In this document: positions 44,910-51,602 of the stretch, one piece after another
How positions within the stretch are numbered: the stretch's first letter is position 1
How the letters are laid out: every line of letters begins with the position of its first letter
Assembly (NCBI RefSeq): GCF_000821245.2
Contig: NZ_LN611424.1
Coordinates: 244,977-296,578 of the forward strand
Direction: 5' to 3'
DNA length: 51,602 nt
DNA from: Virgibacillus senegalensis
GTDB lineage: Bacteria; Bacillota; Bacilli; Bacillales; Amphibacillaceae
Notes under the pieces: generated by a model
The model's input: the letters and a program-made list of their open reading frames with translations, nothing else
Database searches by the model: none
What the model was told of the DNA's origin: nothing
Translations under genes and position numbers: made by a program

Positions 44910-45115
44910 GCAAGAGCAATGATTGTTCCGGTCGGCGGAGAGAATGCCGGAGCTTTTCCTTAACCTTTATTTGTTGGAGATGCAGGCTCCTCTTCCTGGG
45001 ATGTCTCCTTGTCAGAACAACCCATCTTTAAGAAGCAGCCAAAACAACATTTGGAAAATCAACTAGTTGCATCATATCCAAGTTGTTTGATAAGATTACT
45101 TTAACCGAATAACGA
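44910..45115. other. Intergenic region between helD and the SAM riboswitch
   Basis: It holds a plausible promoter for the S-box operon, TTGCAT (45067-45072), 18 bp, TAAGAT (45091-45096). On the minus strand a short Cys-rich frame ends at 44960 (see findings). No gene is supported. Confidence 0.5.
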
Positions 45116-45227
45116 TTCTTATAAAGAGAGGCGGAGGGACAGGCCCGATGAAGCCCGGCAACCCACTGATTTTTGATCAGGAAGGTGCCAATTCCTACAG
45201 AGTTGATTTGCTCTGAGAGATAAGAAG
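45116..45227 (+). ncRNA. SAM riboswitch (S-box) aptamer
   Basis: The conserved S-box order is complete: P1 left arm TTCTTAT (45116-45122), AGAGAGGCGGAGGGAC, GGCCCGATGAAGCCCGGCAACC, a P3 arm CTGATTTTTGATCAG, GGTGCCAATTCCTACAG, a P4 arm, GAGAGATAAGAA closing P1 (to about 45226). In Bacillales such leaders turn off downstream sulfur and methionine genes when SAM is high. A terminator 12 nt later is the expression platform. Confidence 0.96.
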
Positions 45228-45239
45228 CCAATTGACGAT

Positions 45240-45273
45240 AAAGCCTTCTTCTTCTCAGGGAGAAGGCTTTTTT
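45240..45273 (+). terminator. S-box-controlled terminator
   Basis: AAAGCCTTCT (45240-45249) pairs with AGAAGGCTTT (45261-45270), followed by more Ts. The P1 right arm AAGAAG can instead pair with CTTCTTCTT in this region, giving the antiterminator when SAM is low. Confidence 0.88.
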
Positions 45274-45352
45274 ATTAGGTTTCTCCCGAGCAATTTATTC
45301 GGAAATGCCATCATACAAAAGTCTACCAGTTCACAGGCAGAGGAGAGATAAC

Positions 45353-46402
45353 ATGAAGTATGGATTTTGGCTGCCGATTTTCGGCGGATGGTTGAGAAAC
45401 GTAGAAGATGAAAAGATGCCCCCTACTTTCGACTATGCGAAACAAGTGATTCAGTCAGCAGAAAAATGGGGCTATGATACGACATTGATTGCTGAATTGT
45501 ATTTAAATGATATAAAAGGGATCGATGCGGATTCTTTGGAAGCATGGTCGACAGCGGCCGGGTTGGCGGCGGTGACGGAAAAAATCGAAATCATGACGGC
45601 GGTTCGTCCTGGTTTTCATAATCCGGCAGTAGCGGCCAAAATGGCAGCGAATATCGACCATATCAGTAACGGCCGATTCACTTTGAATGTAGTTTCGGCA
45701 TGGTGGGAAGAAGAGGCAAGGCAATATGGCGGAGCTTTCACTGCCCACGATGAGCGTTACGATCGCACAGAGGAATTTCTGGAAGTGTTGAAAGGAATGT
45801 GGCAGGAAGAAACATTCTCTTACCAAGGAAAGTATTATGAAGTAAACAATGCCAAGCTTGCTCCGAAGCCAGTGCAAAAGCCCTTTCCGAGGCTATATGC
45901 CGGAGGTGAAAGCGACCGCGGTAAACAGGCGATTGTTGATTCTTGCGATGCCTACGTCATGCACGGTGGAACGGTCGATGAGATTGCCAGTAAAATAGCG
46001 GAAATGAAGGTTAAACGGGAAGAAGCCGGCCAGCCGGCATTCCAATCGTTTGGAATGGCAGCTTATATCATCTGTCGGGACACCGAGGAAGAAGCATTGG
46101 AAGAATGGAAACGAATTACCGATGTGAAGGATTCGGCAGGATATGCCGGCTATCAGGACTTCGTCAGCAAGTCGCAGCTGGAGCAGCAGGTCAAACGAAA
46201 CGACTACTCTGTCTCCAACCGCGGTCTTCGTCCGAACCTAATCGGCACACCGGAGCAAATCGCCGAACGCATTGCCGCCTACGAAGAAGCAGGCTTGGAT
46301 TTATTGTTACTCCAGTTTTCGCCACAGCTGGAAGAGATGGAGCGCTTTTCAAAACAAGTCATGCCGCTTGTGGAAGAAAAACGTCGTCAATTGCTCAAGT
46401 GA
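45353..46402 (+). CDS. LLM-class FMNH2-dependent monooxygenase, alkanesulfonate monooxygenase-like
   Basis: 349 residues from the ATG at 45353 (GGAGAG before it; the longer frame from 45305 has none). Bacterial luciferase-like TIM barrel: FWLPIFGGWL at the start, TEKIEIMTAVRPGFHNPAVAAKMAANIDHISNGR-type region (about 80-120) and VVSAWWEEEARQYGG, which matches the SsuD/SfnG side of the family rather than the luciferase side. These enzymes break C-S bonds of sulfonates or sulfones to release sulfite. SAM-riboswitch control supports a sulfur-supply role. The substrate and the flavin reductase are not in the window. It heads a two-gene operon with an ATP-grasp ligase. Confidence 0.88.
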   Translation: MKYGFWLPIFGGWLRNVEDEKMPPTFDYAKQVIQSAEKWGYDTTLIAELYLNDIKGIDADSLEAWSTAAGLAAVTEKIEIMTAVRPGFHNPAVAAKMAANIDHISNGRFTLNVVSAWWEEEARQYGGAFTAHDERYDRTEEFLEVLKGMWQEETFSYQGKYYEVNNAKLAPKPVQKPFPRLYAGGESDRGKQAIVDSCDAYVMHGGTVDEIASKIAEMKVKREEAGQPAFQSFGMAAYIICRDTEEEALEEWKRITDVKDSAGYAGYQDFVSKSQLEQQVKRNDYSVSNRGLRPNLIGTPEQIAERIAAYEEAGLDLLLLQFSPQLEEMERFSKQVMPLVEEKRRQLLK

Positions 46403-46433
46403 ATGAATAATAGCATGGAGAGGGGACAGCAAA

Positions 46434-47387
46434 ATGAGCAAAGTGTATGTGATTCATGAAAATAGTGAGTGGACCGAGCACCTTACCAAACGATTGGAAG
46501 AGTTGGAGGTACCTTATGAAGAATGGTTTTTAGACCAAGGCGTAGTCGATTTGACCGAAGAGCCGCCGGAAGGGGTATTTTACAGCCGTATCAGTGCCTC
46601 TTCTCATACAAGAGACCATCGATATGCCCCGGAACTGACAGAAGCCGTTCTAGCATGGCTGGAGCGTCATGGACGCACGGTGATCAACGGGAGCAGCGCA
46701 CTCCATCTTGAACTAAGCAAGGTGAACCAATATATGGCTTTGAATAAAGCAGGCGTACGTACTCCGAAAACGCTGGCAGCTGTTGGCAAACAGCAGATAG
46801 TTGAAGCGGCTGAAAAACTGAATGTCAGTTCCTTCATTACAAAGCACAACCGGGCAGGAAAAGGACTGGGCGTTCAGTTGTTCCATACCATTGAGGGATT
46901 AAAAGACTACCTAGAAGGGCCGGAATTCGAAGAACCAGTTGACGGGATTACACTCGTTCAAGAGTATATAAAAGCTCCGGAGCCTTATATCACCCGTTGT
47001 GAATTTATCGATGGGAAATTTGTATATGCTGTCCAGGTAGATACATCGGAAGGGTTTGAATTATGCCCGGCGGATGCCTGCACGATTGACGATTTGTTTT
47101 GCCCCGTAGGCGAGCAACCGGAAGAACAATCAAAGTTTCGCATTCTGGAGAACTTCGATCAGCCTATCATAGAAAAGTATGAACAGTTCCTGGCTGATAA
47201 TGGAATCCAAATCGCCGGAATTGAGTTCATTTACGACCAAAATGGCGAAATCTTCACTTATGATGTCAATACCAATACAAACTATAATTCGGATGCTGAA
47301 GCAAAAGCGGACAAGTACGGTATGTTAGAAATGGCAAGGTTTTTGAAGCGGGAGCTGGAAACGTTAAAAAATACTGTTTCTATATAA
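46434..47387 (+). CDS. ATP-grasp ligase (RimK/glutathione-synthase-like)
   Basis: 317 residues. An N-terminal Rossmann-like domain (about 1-95), then an ATP-grasp fold: K137 in FITKHNRAGKGLGV (glycine-rich loop), hinge LVQEYIKAPEP (174-184), and the Mg ligands E264 (GIEF), D277 and N279 (YDVNTNTNY). Members join a carboxyl group to an amine via an acyl phosphate, often adding glutamate or making a peptide bond. A cysteine cluster C211, C216, C223 lies in CPADACTIDDLFCP. GAGAGGGGAC precedes the ATG, 31 bp after the monooxygenase stop, so both are under the same SAM riboswitch. I do not recognise a named orthologue. Confidence 0.85.
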   Translation: MSKVYVIHENSEWTEHLTKRLEELEVPYEEWFLDQGVVDLTEEPPEGVFYSRISASSHTRDHRYAPELTEAVLAWLERHGRTVINGSSALHLELSKVNQYMALNKAGVRTPKTLAAVGKQQIVEAAEKLNVSSFITKHNRAGKGLGVQLFHTIEGLKDYLEGPEFEEPVDGITLVQEYIKAPEPYITRCEFIDGKFVYAVQVDTSEGFELCPADACTIDDLFCPVGEQPEEQSKFRILENFDQPIIEKYEQFLADNGIQIAGIEFIYDQNGEIFTYDVNTNTNYNSDAEAKADKYGMLEMARFLKRELETLKNTVSI

Positions 47388-47406
47388 GAAAGCGGAACGA
47401 ATCAAA

Positions 47407-47435
47407 GGCACGCCCTCTTAAGGGTGTGTCTTTTT
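47407..47435 (+). terminator. Terminator of the S-box operon
   Basis: GGCACGCCCT pairs with AGGGTGTGTC (two G-U pairs), 4-nt loop, then TTTTT. Confidence 0.87.
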
Positions 47436-47689
47436 CATTTCTGTCTGTAGATTCGCGTAACAGATATGGTGAATTCTTCCCCGCCTTTTGGCTGAAACAG
47501 CGAACAAGCTGCTAAAAATTTCCCTATCTATGCTTAGGATAATCCTGCGTTTTTCCGGGCAATACTTATTGGTAAGGAAGCATCAGAGGGATTAGTCTTA
47601 TCGGTGGAAAAGGACCGCCACCCAGGGTTTTTCATTCTCTTTCCGGAGTGGGCTGGGTACTCTCCATTTCATTTACCTATTTATTATAT
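47436..47689. other. Intergenic region without a recognised gene
   Basis: Between the S-box operon terminator and the BCCT promoter. I see no coding frame with a ribosome site on either strand and only short, weak hairpins (for example GGTGG/CCACC at 47603-47622). Confidence 0.5.
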
Positions 47690-47719
47690 TTGACGTTTGT
47701 TTCAAAGAAACCATATAAT
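47690..47719 (+). promoter_or_regulatory. BCCT transporter promoter
   Basis: TTGACG (47690-47695), 18 bp, TATAAT (47714-47719), a good sigma-A match. It leaves an untranslated leader of about 260 nt. Confidence 0.75.
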
Positions 47720-47772
47720 ATTTAATATCTTTTGCAAATTGAGAAAGGACGTGGACCGTTTTCCTTTAGAGT

Positions 47773-47862
47773 AAAAATCGAATGAATAAAGACACTTTAG
47801 ACACAGTAAAAAATTCAGAGAGCAAGCCGATGGTTTTCGGACTTGAAAATTATTCGATTTTT
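47773..47862 (+). ncRNA. Structured 5' leader element of the BCCT gene (unclassified)
   Basis: AAAAATCGAAT (47773-47783) pairs perfectly with ATTCGATTTTT (47852-47862). The enclosed 68 nt hold a second hairpin, CAAG-CCGA / TCGG-(A)-CTTG, at about 47823-47845. A closing stem with an internal arm, between a strong promoter and a distant start codon, suggests a cis-regulatory RNA. It matches no riboswitch class I know. Confidence 0.4.
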
Positions 47863-47985
47863 AAAGGTATGATACATCCAATTCTATTGAAGAATAATTT
47901 CCCATCCAATGGTCTGCAATGATGACAGATAGAGAGAGGGAACGTTGTTGTAGGCACTTGCTCCTTAACATTCAGGAGGAAAAAA

Positions 47986-49578
47986 GTGCGACAAGAAAAG
48001 AAAACAACTTTGAATAATAATAAGACGGATAACTCCGTTTTTATAGTAAGTGGAGGACTACTGCTTTTATTTGTCCTTTTGTCATTGATGGATTTAGACA
48101 TGGTTGGAGGCTGGATTACGACTTCCTTCAACTTCTCTGCTAAATATTTTGGTTCTTACTGGCAGTTGCTGCTGCTAGCGAATTTGCTTATTGGTCTTGC
48201 TGTATCCAAGTATGGGAAGGTCCGGTTAGGAAACAAACCCAAACCGGAAAACAGTAATTTTCGTTGGATTGCCATGATTTTATGTACACTGATGGCCAGC
48301 GGAGGTGTATTTTGGGCGGCTTCCGAACCAATGTACCATTTCATCACGAATCCCCCGTTGTTTGAAGACAACTCCTCGACCATGGCTGGTGTAGATCCGG
48401 CATTAGCGCAAAGTTTCATGCATTGGGGATTTATGGCGTGGGCGATTTTAGGAACATTGGCTACCATTGTTCTCATGTACACCCATTATCATAAAGGCTA
48501 TCCGCTGAAACCGAGAGCGATGCTCTACCCACTGTTTGGTGAAAAAATCTTTCAAAAAAGTGTAGTCGGCGCAATGGCCGATATTATTTCGATTATAGCT
48601 GTGGCAGCTGGTACCATGGGGCCGATTGGTTTTCTCGGAATGCAGTTGACCTATGGTTTGCATTCTTTATTCGGAGTTCCAAACACCTTAGTGACGAATA
48701 TCATCGTCATAGCGGTTCTTGTTATTATAGCAGCTATATCGGTAGCAACAGGTGTGGATCGCGGTATTCAATTTTTGAGTCGGATGAACGTCAGTTTGAC
48801 CGTTGTACTAGCTGTTTTCATGCTGGTTGTGGGTCCTACTATGTTTATCGTCAATAAATTTATTTCGGCGGAAGGTTTCCACCTGCAAAATATGTTGACA
48901 ATGTCGACCTATCAGGGAGATCAGGCCTGGCTAGGTGGCTGGACGGTATTTTTCTGGGGCTGGTTTTTGGGATACGGCCCAATGATGGCTATCTTTATCA
49001 GCAGGATTTCCCGGGGGCGTACCATTAGAGAATTGGTCATCGCGGTTGCTATTGTAGCACCTTTGATCAGTAACTTTTGGTTCACGGTTGTCGGCGGCAG
49101 TGGAATAGATGCCGAATTAACCAATCCAGGAGTCATTTCCGATCCATTAAATGCCGGTGGAATGCCGGCAGCGGTCATGGCAATCATGGATCAGATGCCG
49201 CTTGGATTGCTATTGTCAATCGGCTTTTTGATTGTCACACTGGTATTTGTGGCAACGACGGTCGATTCCATTTCTTATACAGTCGCAGTAACATTGACTG
49301 GTAATGACCATCCACAGAAGTGGATTCGCGTATTCTGGGTAATGCTTTTCGGGGTTCTGTCTATTATTTTATTAGCAATCGATCCTGGAAGTGTTACGGC
49401 CATTCAAAATTCGATTGTGGTCACGGCGGTGCCAGTCTCCTTATTGATGCTCCCGACTCTATGGGACGCAATCAGGGTTGCACGTGTTTTAGGGAAAGAA
49501 CAGCAAATCTTTCCAGCTAAAGCAAGTCAATCTATCCGGGAAGAACGGGCGGCCGAAAAAGATTTAGTCGAAGAGTAA
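47986..49578 (+). CDS. BCCT-family (betaine/carnitine/choline) transporter, divergent
   Basis: 530 residues, 12 predicted helices, with a short N-terminal and an acidic C-terminal tail. Family features: FMHWGFMAWAI (about 144-154), the ISRGRTIREL loop after helix 8 (341-350), and SIGFLIVTLVFVATTVDS. Two functional motifs differ from OpuD/BetP: the GMG-type segment reads MASGGVFWAASEP (103-115) and the aromatic-rich helix reads WTVFFWGWFLGYGP (319-332). So the substrate or ion coupling may not be the classic betaine/Na+ one. Start is GTG with CAGGAGG 6 bases before it. It has a long structured leader and its own terminator. Confidence 0.87.
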   Translation: MRQEKKTTLNNNKTDNSVFIVSGGLLLLFVLLSLMDLDMVGGWITTSFNFSAKYFGSYWQLLLLANLLIGLAVSKYGKVRLGNKPKPENSNFRWIAMILCTLMASGGVFWAASEPMYHFITNPPLFEDNSSTMAGVDPALAQSFMHWGFMAWAILGTLATIVLMYTHYHKGYPLKPRAMLYPLFGEKIFQKSVVGAMADIISIIAVAAGTMGPIGFLGMQLTYGLHSLFGVPNTLVTNIIVIAVLVIIAAISVATGVDRGIQFLSRMNVSLTVVLAVFMLVVGPTMFIVNKFISAEGFHLQNMLTMSTYQGDQAWLGGWTVFFWGWFLGYGPMMAIFISRISRGRTIRELVIAVAIVAPLISNFWFTVVGGSGIDAELTNPGVISDPLNAGGMPAAVMAIMDQMPLGLLLSIGFLIVTLVFVATTVDSISYTVAVTLTGNDHPQKWIRVFWVMLFGVLSIILLAIDPGSVTAIQNSIVVTAVPVSLLMLPTLWDAIRVARVLGKEQQIFPAKASQSIREERAAEKDLVEE

Positions 49579-49599
49579 TGTGTGAATTGTTTATTTTTG

Positions 49600-49628
49600 A
49601 ACCGCCTTTTTAAAGGCGGTTATTTTTT
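49600..49628 (+). terminator. BCCT gene terminator
   Basis: AACCGCCTT pairs with AAGGCGGTT around a 4-nt loop, followed by ATTTTTTT. Confidence 0.9.
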
Positions 49629-49811
49629 TATAGCAGAGCACCATTAGAGGTAGTGAAGAGGCTGGATTGAAGGTTTTCAGGCTCTATACTGAATGTGGTG
49701 GTGTCCCCTGTTGTGATGGGTGTTCCTGCAGTGTGCAAAAGAATACACTCATTCCCTCTCTCTTTGTTACCCTAAAGTTGCTGACACCAAAGGAAAAAGA
49801 GAGGGATATGA

Positions 49812-50903
49812 GTGCAACGTCATTTTATCATGGAATTACTGGGGATTAAAGATAAACAAGTAGATGTATGGAATATAGAGGAAGAAGGAAGCGCCTTAAG
49901 AGTAGAGCTTTACACAAGACAAAGGCAACAAAAGTGCCCGTTCTGTAAAGAGAAAACAAACGGGTACATGGGTATAGAAATCAAGCCATCCAAGGCTGCC
50001 AACCGGGCTGCGGTGGTAAAAGAATGAAAGGCCGTATAGGTTAATGCCGTTGTTTTCAAGGCACTCGTACACCGTTGATAAAACTCCACCATCTGCAGTC
50101 GCTCGTAAAAGGTGCGTCCACAGCTGGTACATAATGACCACCAACCGGTTACTCCGATTGTTTGATCAACAACAGCTAAAAACAAGAAAGGTTCTTCCTC
50201 GGGCAATAGCTATTGATGAGTTCAAAGGAGATGCAGGAGGAGAAAGGTTCCAAACCAATGTGGTGGACGTGGAGAATAGAGAGATTATTGACATCCTTCC
50301 CGATCGAAAAGTAGAGACAATCGAAAAGTACTTACGTTCCTGTGATACCAGTAAAGTGGAAATCATCGTAATGGATTTATCGAAATCATTTAAGCAGGCA
50401 GTCCGCAAGGTAATATGAGATCCATTAATCATTGCCGACCGATTTCATTTCATGCGGCAGATTTATTGGGGATTGGATGAAGTTCGCCGGGAAGTTCAAC
50501 GAGAGGTAGATAAGCAGACATGTATTCACATGAAGCGAAGTAAGAAGCTGTTGTGGAAGTCGCCTTCCAAACTGTCAGAAGAAGGGCGACAAAAGGTAGA
50601 AAAGCTTCTCCAGAACCATCCCCGTTTAAAAGAAGCGTATGGATTAAAGAACAGGTTGGATGAATGGTTAAAGACAAGTAATGCGAAGACAGCCGGAAAA
50701 GGGCTCTATAGAGCGAAATAGCGTAGCAGAGGAAATAAGCGAGACTCCTGCGGAAAAACGGGCGGACGAGACCCCACAGCGGGCTTTGCGAGGAGGCTCG
50801 GGTGTTCGTCCGCGGAAAGCGAGTTTATTTCCTCTGCGGTCTGAGTAAAATAGCTGTTTTTAGAATGAGCCTTTCGATAAAGAGAGGATGGAAGAAAAAT
50901 CAC
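49812..50903 (+). pseudogene. ISL3-family transposase, broken and partly inverted
   Basis: From the GTG at 49812 the frame reads MQRHFIMELLGIKDKQ... CPFCKEKTN, the ISL3 N terminus with the first zinc-binding pair. It is then lost. The next part of the protein, SLCTSCGRTFYERLQMVEF (second zinc pair) to TAFHSFTTAARLA, is found on the opposite strand at about 50137-49994. The plus strand resumes at about 50129 with MTTNRLLRLFDQQQLKTRKVLP and the first catalytic Asp (AIDEFKGDAGGERF), then the second (VMDLSKSFKQAV). A TGA (50416-50418) interrupts before ADRFHFMRQ. The frame ends at 50721 by the palindromic repeat; the region with the third catalytic residue is missing. A possible C-terminal scrap (FRMSLSIKRGWKK) lies at about 50862-50900. 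Confidence 0.85.
50726..50837. repeat. Bacillaceae palindromic GC-rich repeat, copy B (MITE-like)
   Basis: Terminal inverted repeats GCAGAGGAAATAA (50726-50738) and TTATTTCCTCTGC (50825-50837) enclose GCGAGACTCCTGCGG ... CCGCGGAAAGCGAG with further internal pairing. Twelve-bp near-direct repeats flank it: GAGCGAAATAGC (50711-50722) and GAGTAAAATAGC (50843-50854). It sits in the ISL3 relic. Same architecture as the copy at 30654-30743 read on the minus strand. Confidence 0.8.
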
Positions 50904-50934
50904 ACCACCACATTTGACAGAGAACCGGTTTTCA

Positions 50935-51026
50935 TTATATCGAAGCTATGTGGCGTTTAGCTGCCGAAACCGATTAGCAAAAAAAGGCCCGAAAACCGTG
51001 GTCTATCCCCGCGTTCCGGAACTTTT
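50935..51026. other. Intergenic region between the ISL3 relic and the nsrR-like gene
   Basis: About 90 bp after the right target duplication. On the minus strand a TTTTTTTGC run (50988-50979) could belong to the terminator of the regulator gene, but I see no clear stem. No gene seen. Confidence 0.4.
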
Positions 51027-51470
51027 CTAAGTAACTTCTTCCATCAAGGCTTGCAGCTCATCTTTGTTAATGATCAGATCGCCAAGGGTATATTGATCAA
51101 GTGTTTCCAAAAAGGCATGCAATGCTCTTCCAAGCACTCCTTGCAAACGGCAGGCATCGCTGATCATACAGGTATCCTTCTTCGATGGATCAAAACATTC
51201 AACGATAAAGAAATCTTCCTCCGTTTTTCGGACCACTTCCCCTATTGAAATGGTATGGGGTTCTTTTGCGAGCCGCAGCCCACCATTACGTCCTCTAATT
51301 GTCTCTATATATCCTAGCTTGCCAAGCTGATAAATGACCTTCATTAAATGGTTATGCGAAATATTGTATACGGCTGAAATTGTCTTTATTTGAACAAGCT
51401 GTCCTTCTGGACGGGTAGCCAAAAACATCAACACTCGCAATGAGTAATCGGTGTAGCGTGTCAATTTCAT
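51027..51470 (-). CDS. nsrR: Rrf2-family iron-sulfur regulator, NsrR type
   Basis: 147 residues from the ATG at 51470 (AGAGGAAG before it; a longer frame from 51548 lacks a ribosome site). The N-terminal winged helix MKLTRYTDYSLRVLMFLA is typical of Rrf2 proteins, with the DNA-recognition helix YNISHNHLMKVIYQL. Three cysteines, C92, C101 and C107 in ECFDPSKKDTCMISDAC, stand where NsrR binds its NO-sensing Fe-S cluster (B. subtilis uses C92, C100, C106). It would repress NO-response genes such as hmp. Its targets are not in the window. The region upstream continues beyond the window edge. Confidence 0.9.
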   Translation of the reverse strand: MKLTRYTDYSLRVLMFLATRPEGQLVQIKTISAVYNISHNHLMKVIYQLGKLGYIETIRGRNGGLRLAKEPHTISIGEVVRKTEEDFFIVECFDPSKKDTCMISDACRLQGVLGRALHAFLETLDQYTLGDLIINKDELQALMEEVT

Positions 51471-51602
51471 GTTGATCTTCCTCTTTTTTGATAATGGGTT
51501 AAGTGTATCATAATTTCCTAAACGGAGAGAATATGCGGTATTCCTCAAAGAATGCTTTTTGCCGGAAATATGAACGATTTGTGAAGGGATTGTGGCAATA
51601 TT

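Larger units (their letters stand above)
49680..50926 (+). mobile_element. Decayed ISL3-family insertion sequence with intact ends and target duplication
   Basis: The left end GGCTCTATACTGAATGTGG... (49680-49704) and the reverse complement of the right end (50902-50926) agree at about 19 of 25 bases, sharing AATGTGGTGGTGT. The outer 8 bp are identical on both sides: GGTTTTCA at 49672-49679 and 50927-50934, the duplication size of ISL3 elements. Inside, the transposase gene is broken by an inverted segment, a stop codon, a deletion and a 112-bp palindromic repeat. An inverted repeat at 49746-49764 / 49794-49814 covers the transposase start. Confidence 0.9.

Noticed and set aside
45028-45231. 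67-codon minus-strand frame over the S-box
   Set aside because: It is antisense to a highly conserved riboswitch and has no ribosome site.
1-51602. CRISPR arrays, tRNA or rRNA genes
   Set aside because: I looked for regularly spaced direct repeats, tRNA cloverleaf signatures (GTTCRANYC with a CCA-type end) and rRNA-like stretches and found none. The GGGTTCAAGTCCCGAAC at 5636-5652 looks like a T-arm but belongs to the group II intron.

Overview
The window reads as a chromosomal segment of a Bacillaceae bacterium. The gene set is Bacillus-like: LicR and LicH, the argCJBD order, an AraR with GTAC-GTAC operators, HelD, a YpuA-type DUF1002 protein, an S-box leader, Rrf2/NsrR, AGGAGG ribosome sites and U-tract terminators. 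A group IIC intron closely resembling the Oceanobacillus iheyensis intron and a BCCT transporter fit the halotolerant Oceanobacillus/Virgibacillus side of the family. The genus cannot be fixed from this sequence alone.

Layout. 1-5606: the end of a beta-glucoside (lichenan/cellobiose) PTS operon: EIIC fragment, EIIA, GH1 and GH4 6-phospho-beta-glucosidases, then the PRD regulator LicR. 5609-7490: a group IIC intron with its reverse transcriptase, inserted just after the licR terminator. 7547-10824: an FAH-fold enzyme, a C39-like secreted peptidase and a YfmJ-type oxidoreductase. 11062-15344: arginine operon argCJBD behind an ARG-box promoter; carAB and argF do not follow. 15518-19596: purU, a channel-like membrane protein lacking the K+ filter, a permuted-papain amidase, a YhfP-type reductase and a DUF2680 secreted protein. 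19740-29292: an L-arabinose regulon (araDBA, araR, and a three-gene ABC sugar importer) with three good AraR operators and a cre site. 29379-36346: sirtuin, YjbQ, IolW/YvaA-like dehydrogenase, RidA, YpuA-like protein, NCS2 permease and a siderophore-type N-hydroxylase. 36436-44909: MFS exporter, heterodimeric ABC exporter, LLM flavoprotein, HelD. 45116-47387: a SAM riboswitch heading a flavin monooxygenase plus ATP-grasp ligase operon. 47690-49578: a divergent BCCT transporter behind a long structured leader. 49680-50926: a decayed ISL3-family element with intact ends and 8-bp target duplication, an internally inverted segment, and a 112-bp palindromic repeat replacing part of its 3' end. 51027-51470: an NsrR-type Rrf2 regulator.

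How it works together: the sugar modules are complete circuits. PTS uptake delivers phosphorylated beta-glucosides to two phospho-glucosidases under LicR. The ABC importer delivers a pentose to AraA, AraB and AraD under AraR. The most unusual pieces are the S-box monooxygenase/ATP-grasp pair, the filterless channel, the structured BCCT leader, the AraR site inside a terminator loop, and the inverted ISL3 relic.
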